Positions 1-9,600 of a stretch of 64,000 bases of DNA are shown here, piece after piece. A program made the translations under genes and the position numbers. The notes below the pieces were generated by a model. That model was given only the letters and a program-made list of their open reading frames with translations. It did not search any database and was not told the origin of the DNA. The stretch lies in NCBI RefSeq assembly GCF_900105655.1, contig NZ_LT629787.1, positions 806,001-870,000 on the forward strand, read 5' to 3'. Positions within the stretch are counted from its first letter, which is position 1; every line of letters starts with the position of its first letter. This DNA comes from Halopseudomonas salegens. Lineage in GTDB: Bacteria > Pseudomonadota > Gammaproteobacteria > Pseudomonadales > Pseudomonadaceae.

Positions 1-1
1 C

Positions 2-34
2 CTGGAAGTAGTAGAATACTTGCCACGTCAGTAA
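2..34 (+). CDS. ribBA: C-terminal end of RibBA (partial)
   Basis: Only the last ten codons are in the window. The frame reads [10 protein letters not shown] and then a TAA stop, which matches my memory of how pseudomonad RibBA proteins end (3,4-dihydroxy-2-butanone 4-phosphate synthase with a GTP cyclohydrolase II-like domain). The position just before ribH supports this, since both act in riboflavin synthesis. The identification rests on ten residues plus context. Confidence 0.55.
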   Translation: MEVVEYLPRQ

Positions 35-44
35 ATGCATCCCC

Positions 45-74
45 GGCGGCACTTGCACGTGCCGCCCGTTCTTT
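45..74 (+). terminator. Hairpin between ribBA and ribH
   Basis: GGCGGCAC at 45-52 pairs with GTGCCGCC at 59-66 across a six-base loop, followed by a short T-containing stretch. It could be a weak terminator or attenuator between ribBA and ribH. The T tract is poor, so partial read-through is likely. Confidence 0.4.
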
Positions 75-93
75 AAATTCAGAGAGATTTGTC

Positions 94-570
94 ATGACTG
101 CAATCCGTACTATCGAAGGCGATTTCGTTGCCGTAGAAGGCCGCTATGCCCTGGTGGTTGGCCGCTTCAACAGTTTTGTGGTGGAAAGCCTGCTGGCCGG
201 CGCCCTCGATACGCTCAAACGCCACGGCGTGAAAGACGAAAACATCACCATCGTGCGCGTGCCGGGTGCTTTCGAAATGCCGCTGATGGTCAAGAAAGTG
301 GCCGAACTCAAGCAGTATGACGCCATCGTTGCCCTCGGCGCCGTGATTCGTGGCGGCACCCCGCATTTCGAGTATGTGGCCGGTGAGTGCGTCAAGGGCC
401 TGGGTGTGGTCTCTCTGGAATACGGCGTACCGGTTGCCTTCGGTGTGCTGACTGTCGACAGCATCGAGCAGGCCATTGAACGTTCCGGCACCAAGGCCGG
501 TAACAAGGGTGCTGAAGCCACCTTGTCAGCGATTGAAATGGTCAGTGCGATCAAACAGCTGGGGGCCTGA
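94..570 (+). CDS. ribH: 6,7-dimethyl-8-ribityllumazine synthase
   Basis: RibH condenses 5-amino-6-ribitylamino-uracil with 3,4-dihydroxybutanone phosphate to give lumazine, the penultimate step of riboflavin synthesis in the cytoplasm. The protein has 158 residues, normal for the family. The stretches [18 protein letters not shown] near the N-terminus, VPGAFEMP in the middle and [16 protein letters not shown] are the substrate-binding signatures of the lumazine synthase fold. GAGAGA lies just before the ATG. The stop abuts nusB directly, the usual ribH-nusB-thiL order in proteobacteria. Confidence 0.97.
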   Translation: MTAIRTIEGDFVAVEGRYALVVGRFNSFVVESLLAGALDTLKRHGVKDENITIVRVPGAFEMPLMVKKVAELKQYDAIVALGAVIRGGTPHFEYVAGECVKGLGVVSLEYGVPVAFGVLTVDSIEQAIERSGTKAGNKGAEATLSAIEMVSAIKQLGA

Positions 571-1047
571 GTGAGCGAGCAGCAGGCACGACCGGGCCGC
601 TCCGGTCAACCCAAACCATCCGCCCGGCGCAAAGCGCGCAGCTATGCCATGCAGGCACTGTACGCCTGGCAGATGGCTGACCTGCCGATTCATGAGCTGG
701 TTGCCCAGTTTCTGGTCGACAATGATTTCAGCAAGGTCGACGAGGTTTACTTCCGTGAACTGGTCAGTGGCGTGCCCGGGAACCTGGATGTGATCGACAA
801 TCACCTGGGTGACGTGCTGGATCGCCCGCTGAAGGAACTGGATCCGGTCGAGCTGGCAATTCTGCGCCTCGGGGTCTACGAACTGACCCAGCGTCTTGAT
901 GTGCCGTACCGGGTGGTGATCAACGAAGGCATCGAACTGGCCAAGACCTTCGGTGCCACCGACGGCCACAAGTATGTCAATGGCATTCTCGACAAGCTGG
1001 CGCCGCGTCTGCGTAGCGTGGAATTCAACGCGCCACGCCGGGGCTGA
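571..1047 (+). CDS. nusB: Transcription antitermination factor NusB
   Basis: NusB binds boxA RNA together with NusE (S10) and is part of rRNA antitermination complexes. The 158-residue protein has the all-helical NusB fold signatures: [18 protein letters not shown] near the N-terminus, and [12 protein letters not shown] followed by [14 protein letters not shown] and [10 protein letters not shown] in the C-terminal half. It begins with GTG immediately after the ribH stop codon, so translation is probably coupled. The first 15 or so residues are a basic, poorly conserved extension. Confidence 0.96.
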   Translation: MSEQQARPGRSGQPKPSARRKARSYAMQALYAWQMADLPIHELVAQFLVDNDFSKVDEVYFRELVSGVPGNLDVIDNHLGDVLDRPLKELDPVELAILRLGVYELTQRLDVPYRVVINEGIELAKTFGATDGHKYVNGILDKLAPRLRSVEFNAPRRG

Positions 1048-1053
1048 ATCAGG

Positions 1054-2073
1054 ATGAGCCAGGACGGCGCATCCGTCAGCGGTGAATTCGAACTGATTCA
1101 CCGCTACTTTCAGCAGTCAGCCCTGACCGCTGCTGCCCCCGAATCCCTCCCCCTGCTCGGTATCGGTGACGATGCCGCGCTGTTACACATCGATCCAGGC
1201 CAGCATCTGGTTATCTCAACCGATAGCCAGGTATCCGGTGTTCACTTCCCGTTGACCTTTCAACCCGCTGATATTGCCTACCGCGGGTTGGCGGCCGCCG
1301 TCAGTGATCTCGCTGCCATGGGCGCTGCCCCCCTCGGTTTTACCCTCGCCCTGACGCTCCCGGATACCGCTGCCGACTGGCTGGCTGGTTTTGCTTCCGG
1401 GTTGGCGCAGTGTGCGCAGGATCACCGGATCAATCTGATCGGTGGCGATACCACCCGTGGACCGCTTAATCTGGGCTTTAGCGTACTGGGTCAGGTGCCT
1501 GACGGTCAGGCTTTGCGGCGTAGTGGTGCGCAACCGGGGGATTTGCTCTGTGTCGGCGGCTCGCTGGGCGACGGTGGTGCCGGCCTGCAACTGGCACTGC
1601 AGCAGCCACTGCCGGACGGGCTCAGCCAGGTGCAAGGTGATTACCTGCACCAGCGTTTCTGGCGCCCGCGTGCGCAATTGGACCTGGGTATCGCCCTGCG
1701 CGGCCGCGCCACTGCAGCGCTGGATATATCCGATGGCCTGCTGGCCGATGCGGCGCATATAGCGGCTGCCAGCGGTGTGGCTGTGCATATCGAGCAATCA
1801 TCCCTGCCAGCCTCGGAAGCTCTGCAGGCCTGGCCGGAGAATGTCCGCAACCAATGGATGCTGCGCGCCGGGGATGACTACCGCTTGCTGTTCAGCCTGC
1901 CTGCCGCCATGCTTGCAGCCTTGCGTGCCGAACAGCCTGACATTCAGGTCATCGGCAAGGTTCAGGCGGGGAGTGGTGTCTGGCTGGATAGTGGTCAGGG
2001 GTTGCAGGCCGTCAGCGGATCTGCCGGCTATCAACATTTCTCCCCATCCTCAGCAGGAGCTGCCGATGAGTAA
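1054..2073 (+). CDS. thiL: Thiamine-monophosphate kinase
   Basis: ThiL phosphorylates thiamine monophosphate to thiamine pyrophosphate with ATP. The protein (339 residues) belongs to the AIR synthase/ThiL fold. GIGDDAALL, STDSQVSGVHFP, an AAAVSDLAAMGA segment and the glycine-rich GDLLCVGGSLGDGGAG are family landmarks for metal and ATP binding, with ALDISDGLLADAAHIA in the C-terminal domain. It starts six bases after nusB and its end overlaps the pgpA start by 8 bp, so nusB-thiL-pgpA is probably one transcript. Confidence 0.95.
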   Translation: MSQDGASVSGEFELIHRYFQQSALTAAAPESLPLLGIGDDAALLHIDPGQHLVISTDSQVSGVHFPLTFQPADIAYRGLAAAVSDLAAMGAAPLGFTLALTLPDTAADWLAGFASGLAQCAQDHRINLIGGDTTRGPLNLGFSVLGQVPDGQALRRSGAQPGDLLCVGGSLGDGGAGLQLALQQPLPDGLSQVQGDYLHQRFWRPRAQLDLGIALRGRATAALDISDGLLADAAHIAAASGVAVHIEQSSLPASEALQAWPENVRNQWMLRAGDDYRLLFSLPAAMLAALRAEQPDIQVIGKVQAGSGVWLDSGQGLQAVSGSAGYQHFSPSSAGAADE

Positions 2074-2614
2074 CACACCCAACGGGCAACCCCACGCCCC
2101 CGCGTCGGTATGGCGCAATCCGGTGCACTTCCTCGCCTTTGGTTTTGGTAGTGGGGCTATCGCCAAGGCCCCAGGTACCTGGGGTACGCTGGCCGCAGTC
2201 CCTTTTGTCCTGCTCTGGCAACAATTGCCCCTGGCCGGTTATATTGCGGTGCTGGTAGTGACCACCCTGATCGGGATCTGGCTGTGCGATCGTACCGCCC
2301 GGGACCTGGGTGTGCACGATCATGGCGGCATTGTCTGGGATGAGTTTGTCGGCCTCTGGTTGACCATGCTGCTGGCTCCGCCGGGCTGGGGCTGGTTGCT
2401 GGCAGGGTTCCTGCTGTTCCGCCTGTTCGATATCTGGAAGCCCTGGCCGATTGGCTGGGTTGATCGGCGCGTCGGCGGCGGCCTCGGCATCATGCTGGAT
2501 GATCTGATTGCCGGGGTAATGGCCCTGGTGGTTTTGCTGCTGGCAGAATGGCTGCTAATCTTGGGAGCCTCTGAACAACTCCTTGCCAGCTCAGGCTTTC
2601 AGGCTGGCGCGTAA
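2066..2614 (+). CDS. pgpA: Phosphatidylglycerophosphatase A with a transposon-derived C-terminus
   Basis: PgpA removes phosphate from phosphatidylglycerophosphate at the inner membrane to give phosphatidylglycerol. The start is the ATG at 2066, with AGGAGC upstream and an 8-bp overlap with thiL. Family motifs are seen: AIAKAPGTWGTLAAVP, VWDEFVGLWL, FDIWKPWPIGW and IMLDDLIAGV, plus several hydrophobic membrane segments. The frame enters a MITE-like element at 2564, so about the last 16 of 182 residues come from the element rather than from pgpA. The catalytic core and last membrane segment appear intact, so the enzyme is probably active. Confidence 0.93.
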   Translation: MSNTPNGQPHAPASVWRNPVHFLAFGFGSGAIAKAPGTWGTLAAVPFVLLWQQLPLAGYIAVLVVTTLIGIWLCDRTARDLGVHDHGGIVWDEFVGLWLTMLLAPPGWGWLLAGFLLFRLFDIWKPWPIGWVDRRVGGGLGIMLDDLIAGVMALVVLLLAEWLLILGASEQLLASSGFQAGA

Positions 2615-2826
2615 TCAAGGCGCAATTTTGTCGGTGTATGTCGATCCAGCAAAAAATTGCAACGATGAGTACGTGTCAGCCTGAAAGCCCCGAAGGGCGA
2701 GGCCTGAAGCGCACATCTGCGGCACTTTGTTGCTCGTAAAGGCAACCAGCCTTCACGTCGCAACCAAGCCCAGCATCTGCACGCTTCAGGTCACGCTGAG
2801 CACGCAAGGAGTTATTCAGAGGCTCC
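2564..2826. mobile_element. MITE-like element inserted in the 3' end of pgpA
   Basis: A 263-bp element bounded by imperfect inverted repeats: GGAGCCTCTGAACAACTCC on the left, and on the right its reverse complement with one mismatch (18 of 19 positions). It is flanked by a 4-bp direct repeat CTTG at 2560-2563 and 2827-2830, read as a target-site duplication. A nested inverted repeat (GCTTTCAGGCTG near 2594, CAGCCTGAAAGC near 2679) lies inside. No transposase frame is present, so it must be moved in trans. The related autonomous family is not identified. Confidence 0.8.
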
Positions 2827-2868
2827 CTTGATCTGATACCGGGCATGGGCCCTGACAGGAACGTCACA

Positions 2869-3513
2869 ATGAATCTTCTAGGCAGGATGGTGCTACTGGC
2901 CTTGATCGGGCTGTCTGGCTCGGCATGGGCTGACCCTGAGGTGCGCGTTGTCGGTTTGTTCAGCAATGCCGCGGTGGTCAATATTGACGGTCAAAGGCAT
3001 ATGCTGCGGGCCGGACGGCCAGCAGTGCAGGGCGTTGAACTGGTCACGGCTGACAGCCGTACAGCGACTCTGCGCATCAATGGTCGTGAACGGGTGCTGG
3101 GTCTTCAGCGCGATTACAGCGAAGGTTTTGCCGAGCCGGAGCGGCAATCTGTCAGCATAGGTCGCAGCCAGGGCGGGCATTTCCGAACCACGGGGTCGAT
3201 CAATGGCCATAGTGTGCAGTTTATGGTCGATACCGGCGCCACCAGTGTTGCCCTGAACTCGCGGCAGGCGGCGCGCATGGGCCTCGATTATCGTAGCGGC
3301 ACCATGGTGCAGGCAACCACTGCCAGCGGAAATGTCCCCGGTTATCTGGTGACCCTGAATCGTGTGCGCATCGGTGAAATCGAGTTGACCCAGGTGGAAG
3401 GCCTGGTACTTGAGGGCGGCTTCCCGACCGAAGTATTGCTCGGCAACAGCTTTCTCAGTCGCTTGCGAATGGAGGACCGGGGCTCAGTGCTGATTCTTGA
3501 ACGGCGCTACTGA
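2869..3513 (+). CDS. Secreted retropepsin-like aspartic protease (clan AA)
   Basis: A 214-residue protein with an N-terminal signal peptide ending near SGSAWA and a C-terminal retropepsin-like domain. The catalytic triplet is DTG at residue 121, inside FMVDTGATSVALN, and LLGNSFLSRL near the end is the second conserved strand-helix of the single-lobe bacterial family (TIGR02281 type). It is likely periplasmic and would have to dimerise to form an active site. I start it at the ATG at 2869 because this gives a clean signal peptide; an upstream in-frame ATG exists at 2845. Substrate unknown. It lies directly after the MITE, so its promoter may have been altered by the insertion. Confidence 0.8.
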   Translation: MNLLGRMVLLALIGLSGSAWADPEVRVVGLFSNAAVVNIDGQRHMLRAGRPAVQGVELVTADSRTATLRINGRERVLGLQRDYSEGFAEPERQSVSIGRSQGGHFRTTGSINGHSVQFMVDTGATSVALNSRQAARMGLDYRSGTMVQATTASGNVPGYLVTLNRVRIGEIELTQVEGLVLEGGFPTEVLLGNSFLSRLRMEDRGSVLILERRY

Positions 3514-3626
3514 GCTTGCTGGCTCCTGGTTAAGCACATCCGGTCACCATTCAACGTCGCCGCCGGCGTCGACTCCTGCTAATATAGCGGCCCTTTTGCA
3601 AATGCTGCGGCTCACAGGAGTTCGGT

Positions 3627-4238
3627 GTGGCGGTTATCTATATTGCCTCGTCCCAGTTGCCTACCCAATGGGGTACTTTTACCATGCATGGCTTCCTGGA
3701 AGAGGAATCCGGCAAGGAGCATGTGGTGCTGACCATGGGCGATGTGGCCGATGGCGAGCCAGTGCTTGGTCGCTTGCATTCCGAATGCCTGACCGGTGAT
3801 GCGCTGTTCAGCCTGCGCTGTGATTGTGGTTTTCAACTGGAAGCCGCGCTGGCGGCGATTGCCGCCGAAGGTCGTGGTGCGCTGTTTTACCTGCGTCAGG
3901 AAGGTCGGGGTATTGGCCTGATGAACAAGATTCGCGCCTATAACCTGCAAGATGGTGGCGCCGATACCGTGGAAGCCAACGAGCAGCTCGGTTTTGGCGC
4001 CGATCAGCGCGACTATGCCATCTGCCAGCCGATGCTCGCCCACCTCGGTATTACCAGTCTGAAGTTGTTGACCAACAACCCGCGCAAGGTCAAGGCGCTG
4101 GAAGGCTTCGGTATTGAAATTGCTCAGCGTTTGCCGCTTCAATTCGGCCTTAACCCCCACAACAGCAAGTACCTGGCGACCAAGGCTGGCAAGCTCGGTC
4201 ACATGCTGGGCAACATGCATCAAGCGGAGGCAGACTGA
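3627..4238 (+). CDS. ribA: GTP cyclohydrolase II
   Basis: RibA opens the imidazole ring of GTP, releasing formate and pyrophosphate, the first committed step of riboflavin synthesis. In the 203-residue protein the three zinc cysteines are visible in [18 protein letters not shown], and [14 protein letters not shown] is the GTP-binding and catalytic loop. It begins with GTG, with AGGAG six bases upstream. A stand-alone RibA beside a RibBA fusion is usual in pseudomonads, where the RibA half of RibBA is often degenerate. Its stop overlaps the next start (TGATG). Confidence 0.96.
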   Translation: MAVIYIASSQLPTQWGTFTMHGFLEEESGKEHVVLTMGDVADGEPVLGRLHSECLTGDALFSLRCDCGFQLEAALAAIAAEGRGALFYLRQEGRGIGLMNKIRAYNLQDGGADTVEANEQLGFGADQRDYAICQPMLAHLGITSLKLLTNNPRKVKALEGFGIEIAQRLPLQFGLNPHNSKYLATKAGKLGHMLGNMHQAEAD

Positions 4239-4681
4239 TGGATTCTGCAATCAACTGGAAAGCCCTGCAACGTAACTGGCGCATGCAAACCGGGGTGTCA
4301 TTGATACTGCCGATTGCCCTGGTCTGGCTGCTGCGGGACAGTTCGGGTTCCTGGGAAGAGGCAGCTATTCCCTTGTTTGTGCTCGGCCTGGTCAGCATGT
4401 TTCTTACCCTCTGGCGTTTCAGCCCCTACAAGCGAGCACTGGTAGCGGTCGGTAACTTGAGTGAACAGGTCAATGCGGCGGATACCGAATCCACCTGGGC
4501 CAACCTGCATCATCAGCAAATGCTGGGTCTGCTGAACGCCAAGATACCCGGCTGGATCGGCATGCTGCATTTCGTCTGTACCGGTGAGCTGACGCCACTG
4601 ATCTTGTTGGTACTGGCCAGTCAGGGTTTGTTGCTGCTGTATCGTCCGCCCAGTGCCTGGGTCAACGCGAGCCAGGCTTGA
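4238..4681 (+). CDS. Small inner-membrane protein of unknown function
   Basis: A 147-residue protein with two hydrophobic segments near the N-terminus (SLILPIALVWLLR, LFVLGLVSMFLTLWRF) and one at the C-terminus (LTPLILLVLASQGLLLLY), separated by a polar middle region that may be cytoplasmic. It is translationally coupled to ribA upstream and to the BtuF-like gene downstream through TGATG overlaps. P. aeruginosa has, as I recall, the same ribA - small membrane protein - BtuF-like order, so the gene is a conserved resident. Function unknown. Confidence 0.75.
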   Translation: MDSAINWKALQRNWRMQTGVSLILPIALVWLLRDSSGSWEEAAIPLFVLGLVSMFLTLWRFSPYKRALVAVGNLSEQVNAADTESTWANLHHQQMLGLLNAKIPGWIGMLHFVCTGELTPLILLVLASQGLLLLYRPPSAWVNASQA

Positions 4682-5520
4682 TGCGTGGCTGGCTGTTTGC
4701 CGGCCTGTTACTGCTGACCCAGTCGGGCCTTGCCAGCGAGCGGGTGGTGAGTCTGGCCCCTTTTCTCACCGACCTGATGCTGCAGCTGGAGGCCGGTGAA
4801 CGTCTGGTCGGTGTGATGGATGATGATCAGCGCGCCCCAGAGCTACCCGAGGTACCCCGTGTCGGCGGTTACCAGACGTTGTCTGCCGAACGCATCATCG
4901 CCCAGCGCCCCGATCTGATCCTCGCCTGGCCCTCCGGAAATCCATCCATATTGCTCGACCAGCTGGAAAGCTGGGGGATGCGCGTAGAGCGTTTCGAGCC
5001 CCAGCGGTTGGCTGATATCGAACCTATGGTGCGTGAGCTGGGCGAGCTACTCGATCTGACCGCTAGCGCCGAACAGCTGATTGCCGACTACAAGCGCGAT
5101 CTGGCCAGGCTAGAGCGCCCGCTGATGGAAGACTCTCCCAAAGTATTTATCCAGCTGTGGGATGACCCCATCTATACCATCAGCGATCAGCAACTGCTCG
5201 GCGATGCCCTGCGTCATTGCGGCGCGCGCAATGTGTTTGCCGACTTGCGCATCCTCGCCCCGCAAATCGGCCGCGAAAGCGTCATTGCCGCTGACCCCGA
5301 CATCATCCTGCTGTTCTCCGGTGAGCCAGAAAACGACCACCCCTGGCACCAGCGCTGGCGGCAGTTTCCACAAATGAGTGCAGTGCGCAATCAGCGCCTG
5401 CATGCGCTCGATGGCGATGCCCTGGTACGTCCGACACCACGCATAGCCGAGGGTCTGGCTGATTTGTGTGCGGTTATCTGGCAACAGAAAGACAGTGCCA
5501 TCAAGCCGTCAGACCGGTAG
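4681..5520 (+). CDS. BtuF-like periplasmic cobalamin/metal-chelate binding protein
   Basis: The 279-residue protein has a signal peptide (first 18 or so residues, ending SGLASE) and then the helical-backbone binding-protein fold (TroA/BtuF type): RVVSLAPFLTDLMLQL, GDDQ-like VGVMDDDQ, VGGYQTLSAERIIAQRPDLILAW and a C-terminal lobe with ADPDIILLFSG. Such proteins deliver vitamin B12 or ferric-siderophore complexes to an ABC importer. No permease or ATPase gene is adjacent, so the ligand is inferred. The ATG at 4681 overlaps the preceding stop. Its 3' end overlaps convergent jetD by 12 bp. Confidence 0.8.
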   Translation: MRGWLFAGLLLLTQSGLASERVVSLAPFLTDLMLQLEAGERLVGVMDDDQRAPELPEVPRVGGYQTLSAERIIAQRPDLILAWPSGNPSILLDQLESWGMRVERFEPQRLADIEPMVRELGELLDLTASAEQLIADYKRDLARLERPLMEDSPKVFIQLWDDPIYTISDQQLLGDALRHCGARNVFADLRILAPQIGRESVIAADPDIILLFSGEPENDHPWHQRWRQFPQMSAVRNQRLHALDGDALVRPTPRIAEGLADLCAVIWQQKDSAIKPSDR

Positions 5521-6621
5521 CCCGGCCAGCCATTCCTGGTCCAGAAAATGCCCGGTCTCTCTGATGGCCGGCAAGAGCTGCTCATCGGCAAAGGGGCACC
5601 CGGTCTGCCCCGGATCGACCTGCCGGGTTTTGCCAGCTTGCTCCGGACGATGGCCGGCACCATTGCGCAGAGCTTCCAGCAGAGGCTGATAGCCGGATTG
5701 CCAGGCTTGCAATGATGGCAGGCTGTGACGCAGAGCCTTGAGGATGGCCATACCGGCATAGTCGAGGTCACCCCAGAACCAGGGTTGCACATTCAGCCAT
5801 TGCTGTTGAAAAGCAGTGCTGTCAGAACCGGGCAAAAAGGCGAAACGGGTGTGCGCACTGAGCAGGCGCTCAGCACTGGCACGAAAGCCAGCGCTGTACA
5901 CCAGCGCACAGTCGGCAGGGGGCTGGTCGGCCAGTTGCAGGAAGCTGTCCTGATTCTCGATCAGCAATACCTGGCTAAAGCTACTTGGTGCCCAGGCGTT
6001 GAGTAGCAGTGGCCGCGGCTGTATGGCCGCTGCACGCGGCCCATACAAGGCGAACAGGAGTTCACTGCGCTGGTCCAGCAGCTTGGAATGGCCGGCGAAG
6101 CAGCGTGCGGCAACATGCCTGGCGGTGGTCGCCTGACCAAGATAATCGCCGATGCGGGCAAACCCACCCACTAGCTCATCGGCGGCAAAGTCGGGCAGCT
6201 GGATCGGGTTGTTCAGCAACGCCTGACCCTGATCGATAAAGGCAACAGCGTGTCGCTGCACGGCGGCGGACCAGGCAAGCAGGTAAGGATCGACTTTGGG
6301 TTGCTGCAGCCAGGCGCGCAGAATGTCTTCCTTGGCCGGGTCAAGGCGCAACTGGGTGTTCAGATAAGGTTCGTCGTTTGGTCCGGCTTTACCTGGCTGG
6401 ATAGTGAATATCGCGTGATCTTTGGCCAGGCTTTGTAGCAGTTGCCAGCGATAATCGGTGTCCTGGTTGAAGTCGAACAGCGCTGGCAGGTTACGCGGGG
6501 TGATGCGCCGGGTGACTGCACGCTGGCGGTCGTTGTGCAGCCGCTGCAAGCACCATAGCAGCAGGTCGCGCACCCAGGGCTCTTCGGCGAGCCAGGGTGG
6601 CGCAGCAGGATGCGTGCTCAC
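5509..6621 (-). CDS. jetD: Wadjet protein JetD (toprim-like nuclease subunit)
   Basis: JetD is the DNA-cleaving subunit of type I Wadjet, which linearises closed circular plasmids after extrusion by the SMC core. The 370-residue protein has an N-terminal DUF3322 region and a C-terminal DUF2220 domain related to the toprim fold of topoisomerase VI. The acidic residues expected for metal binding are visible in LLIENQDSF (Glu) and GDLDYAGM (Asp-x-Asp). The start is GTG at 6621, overlapping the jetC stop as GTGA. A longer upstream reading would run into jetC and is not needed. Confidence 0.92.
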   Translation of the reverse strand: MSTHPAAPPWLAEEPWVRDLLLWCLQRLHNDRQRAVTRRITPRNLPALFDFNQDTDYRWQLLQSLAKDHAIFTIQPGKAGPNDEPYLNTQLRLDPAKEDILRAWLQQPKVDPYLLAWSAAVQRHAVAFIDQGQALLNNPIQLPDFAADELVGGFARIGDYLGQATTARHVAARCFAGHSKLLDQRSELLFALYGPRAAAIQPRPLLLNAWAPSSFSQVLLIENQDSFLQLADQPPADCALVYSAGFRASAERLLSAHTRFAFLPGSDSTAFQQQWLNVQPWFWGDLDYAGMAILKALRHSLPSLQAWQSGYQPLLEALRNGAGHRPEQAGKTRQVDPGQTGCPFADEQLLPAIRETGHFLDQEWLAGLPV

Positions 6622-9600
6622 ACATCCTCCATAAAATCCAGCATGCCTTGCTGACGAATCACCCGGCGATGCTGTGCCCACAGGTCGGCGACCTTGTCGG
6701 TATTCAGCTGCTGGCGGTCGAGCAATACGCGGGTATTGAGTTCACCGAGGGCTTGCACGCTGGGCACCTTGCTGAACACGAACTGGTTGCTGATCAGGTC
6801 GAGGAAGGGGCCGGCCTTGCTGGTCGGCATGATAAAGATCAGCTGCAGGCCCAGGGTCTGCGTCAGGTAGCCGATGACCTCGCGCGAACGAATTTCATCC
6901 ATGTGCATAAAGGCTTCGTCGACGATCACCATGCGCAGGTGGCTGTCACCGTCATTGAAGCGGAAGGCGCTGGTGACCGCGGCGGCGCGAATGATATAGG
7001 CCGGGGTTTCCAGCTGGCCACCGGAGCCGGTGCCGTATTCGCTGAGGCGAATCGCTGGTTTGTTCTGCGGGTGTTTGAGAATGTCGTAACGGCGATAACG
7101 GCGATAGTCGCTGAGCCGTTCCAGTTCACGCAGGGCCTGTTGCTCATCACCGTCAAGCAGCAATGCAAGCAGGCGATCGCGCACCTGGCTGGCTTGCTCG
7201 GACAGGCTGTTATCGAACAGGCTGGCGCCGTCTCCCAGGTTGGGCGTGTCGATAATCTCGCGGAAGAAGTCCCAGTACTCCTTGAACTCGGGAATCCAGC
7301 TCCATTCGAACTGGAAGCGTTCGCGGTCGGCGCCGAACTCATGGTGTTCGAGTTCCTTGTTGAGATTTTCCAGAATGCGCCGGCCGTCGTTGATGGCCTG
7401 GTGGATCTCGTGGCAGAGGTCGCTGACAAAGGTGGTGTTGAAGGTATCGCGCAGGCTGGCCAGCTGTTCCTGTTTGGCCAGCAGGACATTGTTGCGCAGC
7501 CGGTTGTAGAGGTTGTCCAGTTGCAGGCGCAGTTGGCCGACATGACGGTAGAAGGCGGCGCTGTGCAGCTCGGCGGGGCTGTCCTGGAGTACCAGGTCAG
7601 CCGGCTGCGCCTGCTGATTGTAATGCTCGATGGCGCGCTCCAGATCAACCGCTTGCTGGTGCAGGCGGCTGGTCATGGCAGCGCTCTGGTCGCTGAAGTC
7701 GAATTCGCCATGGGCCTGGGCCAGTTGATCATCCAGCGCCTGCAGACGGTCTTGCGGGTCAATGCCCGGCAACTCGGCGGCGGCATCCAGTAGGGCCTGC
7801 TCGGCAGCTTCTTTGCGCTCCAGCAGCTGATCGCTGTGATCGGCAAACTGGCGGACCTGGGCGCTGACCGTGGTCAGCTTTTCCTCCAGCCGACCCTGCT
7901 GCTGATCCTGCTCCTTGCCTTGTTGCTCCAGCTCTCGGTAGCGCTGGTCGGCCTGTTCCTGCTGTTGCTCAAGGTCGCGATACTCACCGAGGTCAATCCG
8001 CTCCAGCTGCTGCTCGATTTTGTGCAGCTGTTGTTGACTGGCGAGTAGCTGGTTGGCACAGGCGACATAATCCAGCGGCTGCAACTGGGCCAGGTACTTG
8101 TCCAGCTGACCCAGCAGGGCGTATTCCTGACGCAATTGCTGACGCTGAACCTGCAGCTGTTCCAGGGTGGCTAGCTGGGCCTTGAGGTTGCGCTCGCGGG
8201 CGGCGGCCCCGAACACCAGTTGGCTGTCGTCCAGGTCGCAGCGGAACAAGGCATAGTTGCCCGAGCCCAGCCCCTCCTGGGTAATGCCGCGGCGGGTTTT
8301 ACGCAGCGCCTCTGCGTCGGCAACCCGCACTACGCTGCCATAGGAGGCGCGCAGGTAGTATTCGGCAATGCGGTGGCCAAAGCGCATGACGTGAACGATG
8401 GAGTCATCCGGCAGGGTCAGGCGCTCGGCATCCTGGCGCGCCTTGTCACCCTGAATCACCCGGGCACGGTTGCGATCACGACCGCTGAGTTGGCGCACAA
8501 TGCGGATGGCACTGGCTTCATGTTCAGGCTCGACCAGAATGCCGTAACGGCTGCCGCCGATATAGCCTTCGATTGCCATTTGCCAATCGGGGTCGACCAC
8601 GTCGATATAGTCGCAAAGCACCCGCGGGTCCGCTTGCGGGCATTGCTGGCGAATCGCGCGCAGGGCGTCTTCGACATATCCGGGGTAGGTCACCCGGCTG
8701 GAATTGAGCGCGGTAATGCGTTGTTCGGTCTGCTGGATCTGCCGATCGGCCTGATTCAGATCAGCCGCCTTGCCCTGGCTCTGACGATCCAGATGCTGGC
8801 GCAGGCTGACGCCTTCAGTGTCTTCTGCCTGCAGGCGTTCGACCAGCTGATTATGCGCCTGCTGCTGGCTGCGAATACGGTCCAGACCGGCATCCAGCGG
8901 GGCCAGGTCGAGCAGGTCACGGTTGAGCAACTGATCAAGCTCGGTGACCGGTTGCTGGTCGTCGGCCAGTACCGCGTTGACGGCTTGCTGCCAGCCGCGC
9001 GAGGCCAGTTGTGGCAGTTGCACAGCCAGGCTGTGCTGGGCCAGCAGTTGCCGGGTGCTCTCCAGTGCCTGGACATTGCGGTCGCGCTGGTGGGCCTGCT
9101 GCAACAGGGGAGCAATGGCACTCTGCACCTGGGTGCCCAGGTGTTCGCGCTGCTGCTTGAGCTGATCCTTGTTTTGCAAGGCCGGAATGCCCTGGCGTAT
9201 GGCTTCGAGGCGAACCTGTTCGCTATGCGCCTGCTGCAACCGGTCGGCAGTCAGTTGCTGGTCCGCTTGCAGGCGTTGCAGGTCAGCGCTCAGCTGCTGC
9301 TGGCTGTCCTTGGCACTCAGATACCCTTGCTGGTTTTGCTGCCAGCGCTGGGCGGCAGCCAGATAATCCAGGCCGGTGCGCTCCAGCCAGCCGTTCTGAT
9401 ACTGCTCCGACTGTTCGCGCGCCAGTTGCAGGGCGTCGACGGCGCCTTTGATGCGACTGGCCTCCTGTTCCATGCCATGGACGGTACGCAGCAGGTCGCG
9501 GATGCGTTTGATGGTGTCGCCAAAGTCCCGTGCTTCCAGCACTTCCTCGGCAACAAACTGGTCAATGGACTTGACCGGCTTGTAGGCCATGAAGTTGGCA

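Noticed and set aside
6597..7793. 398-codon open frame on the + strand
   Set aside because: Antisense to the C-terminal part of jetC; no ribosome site and no recognisable domain.
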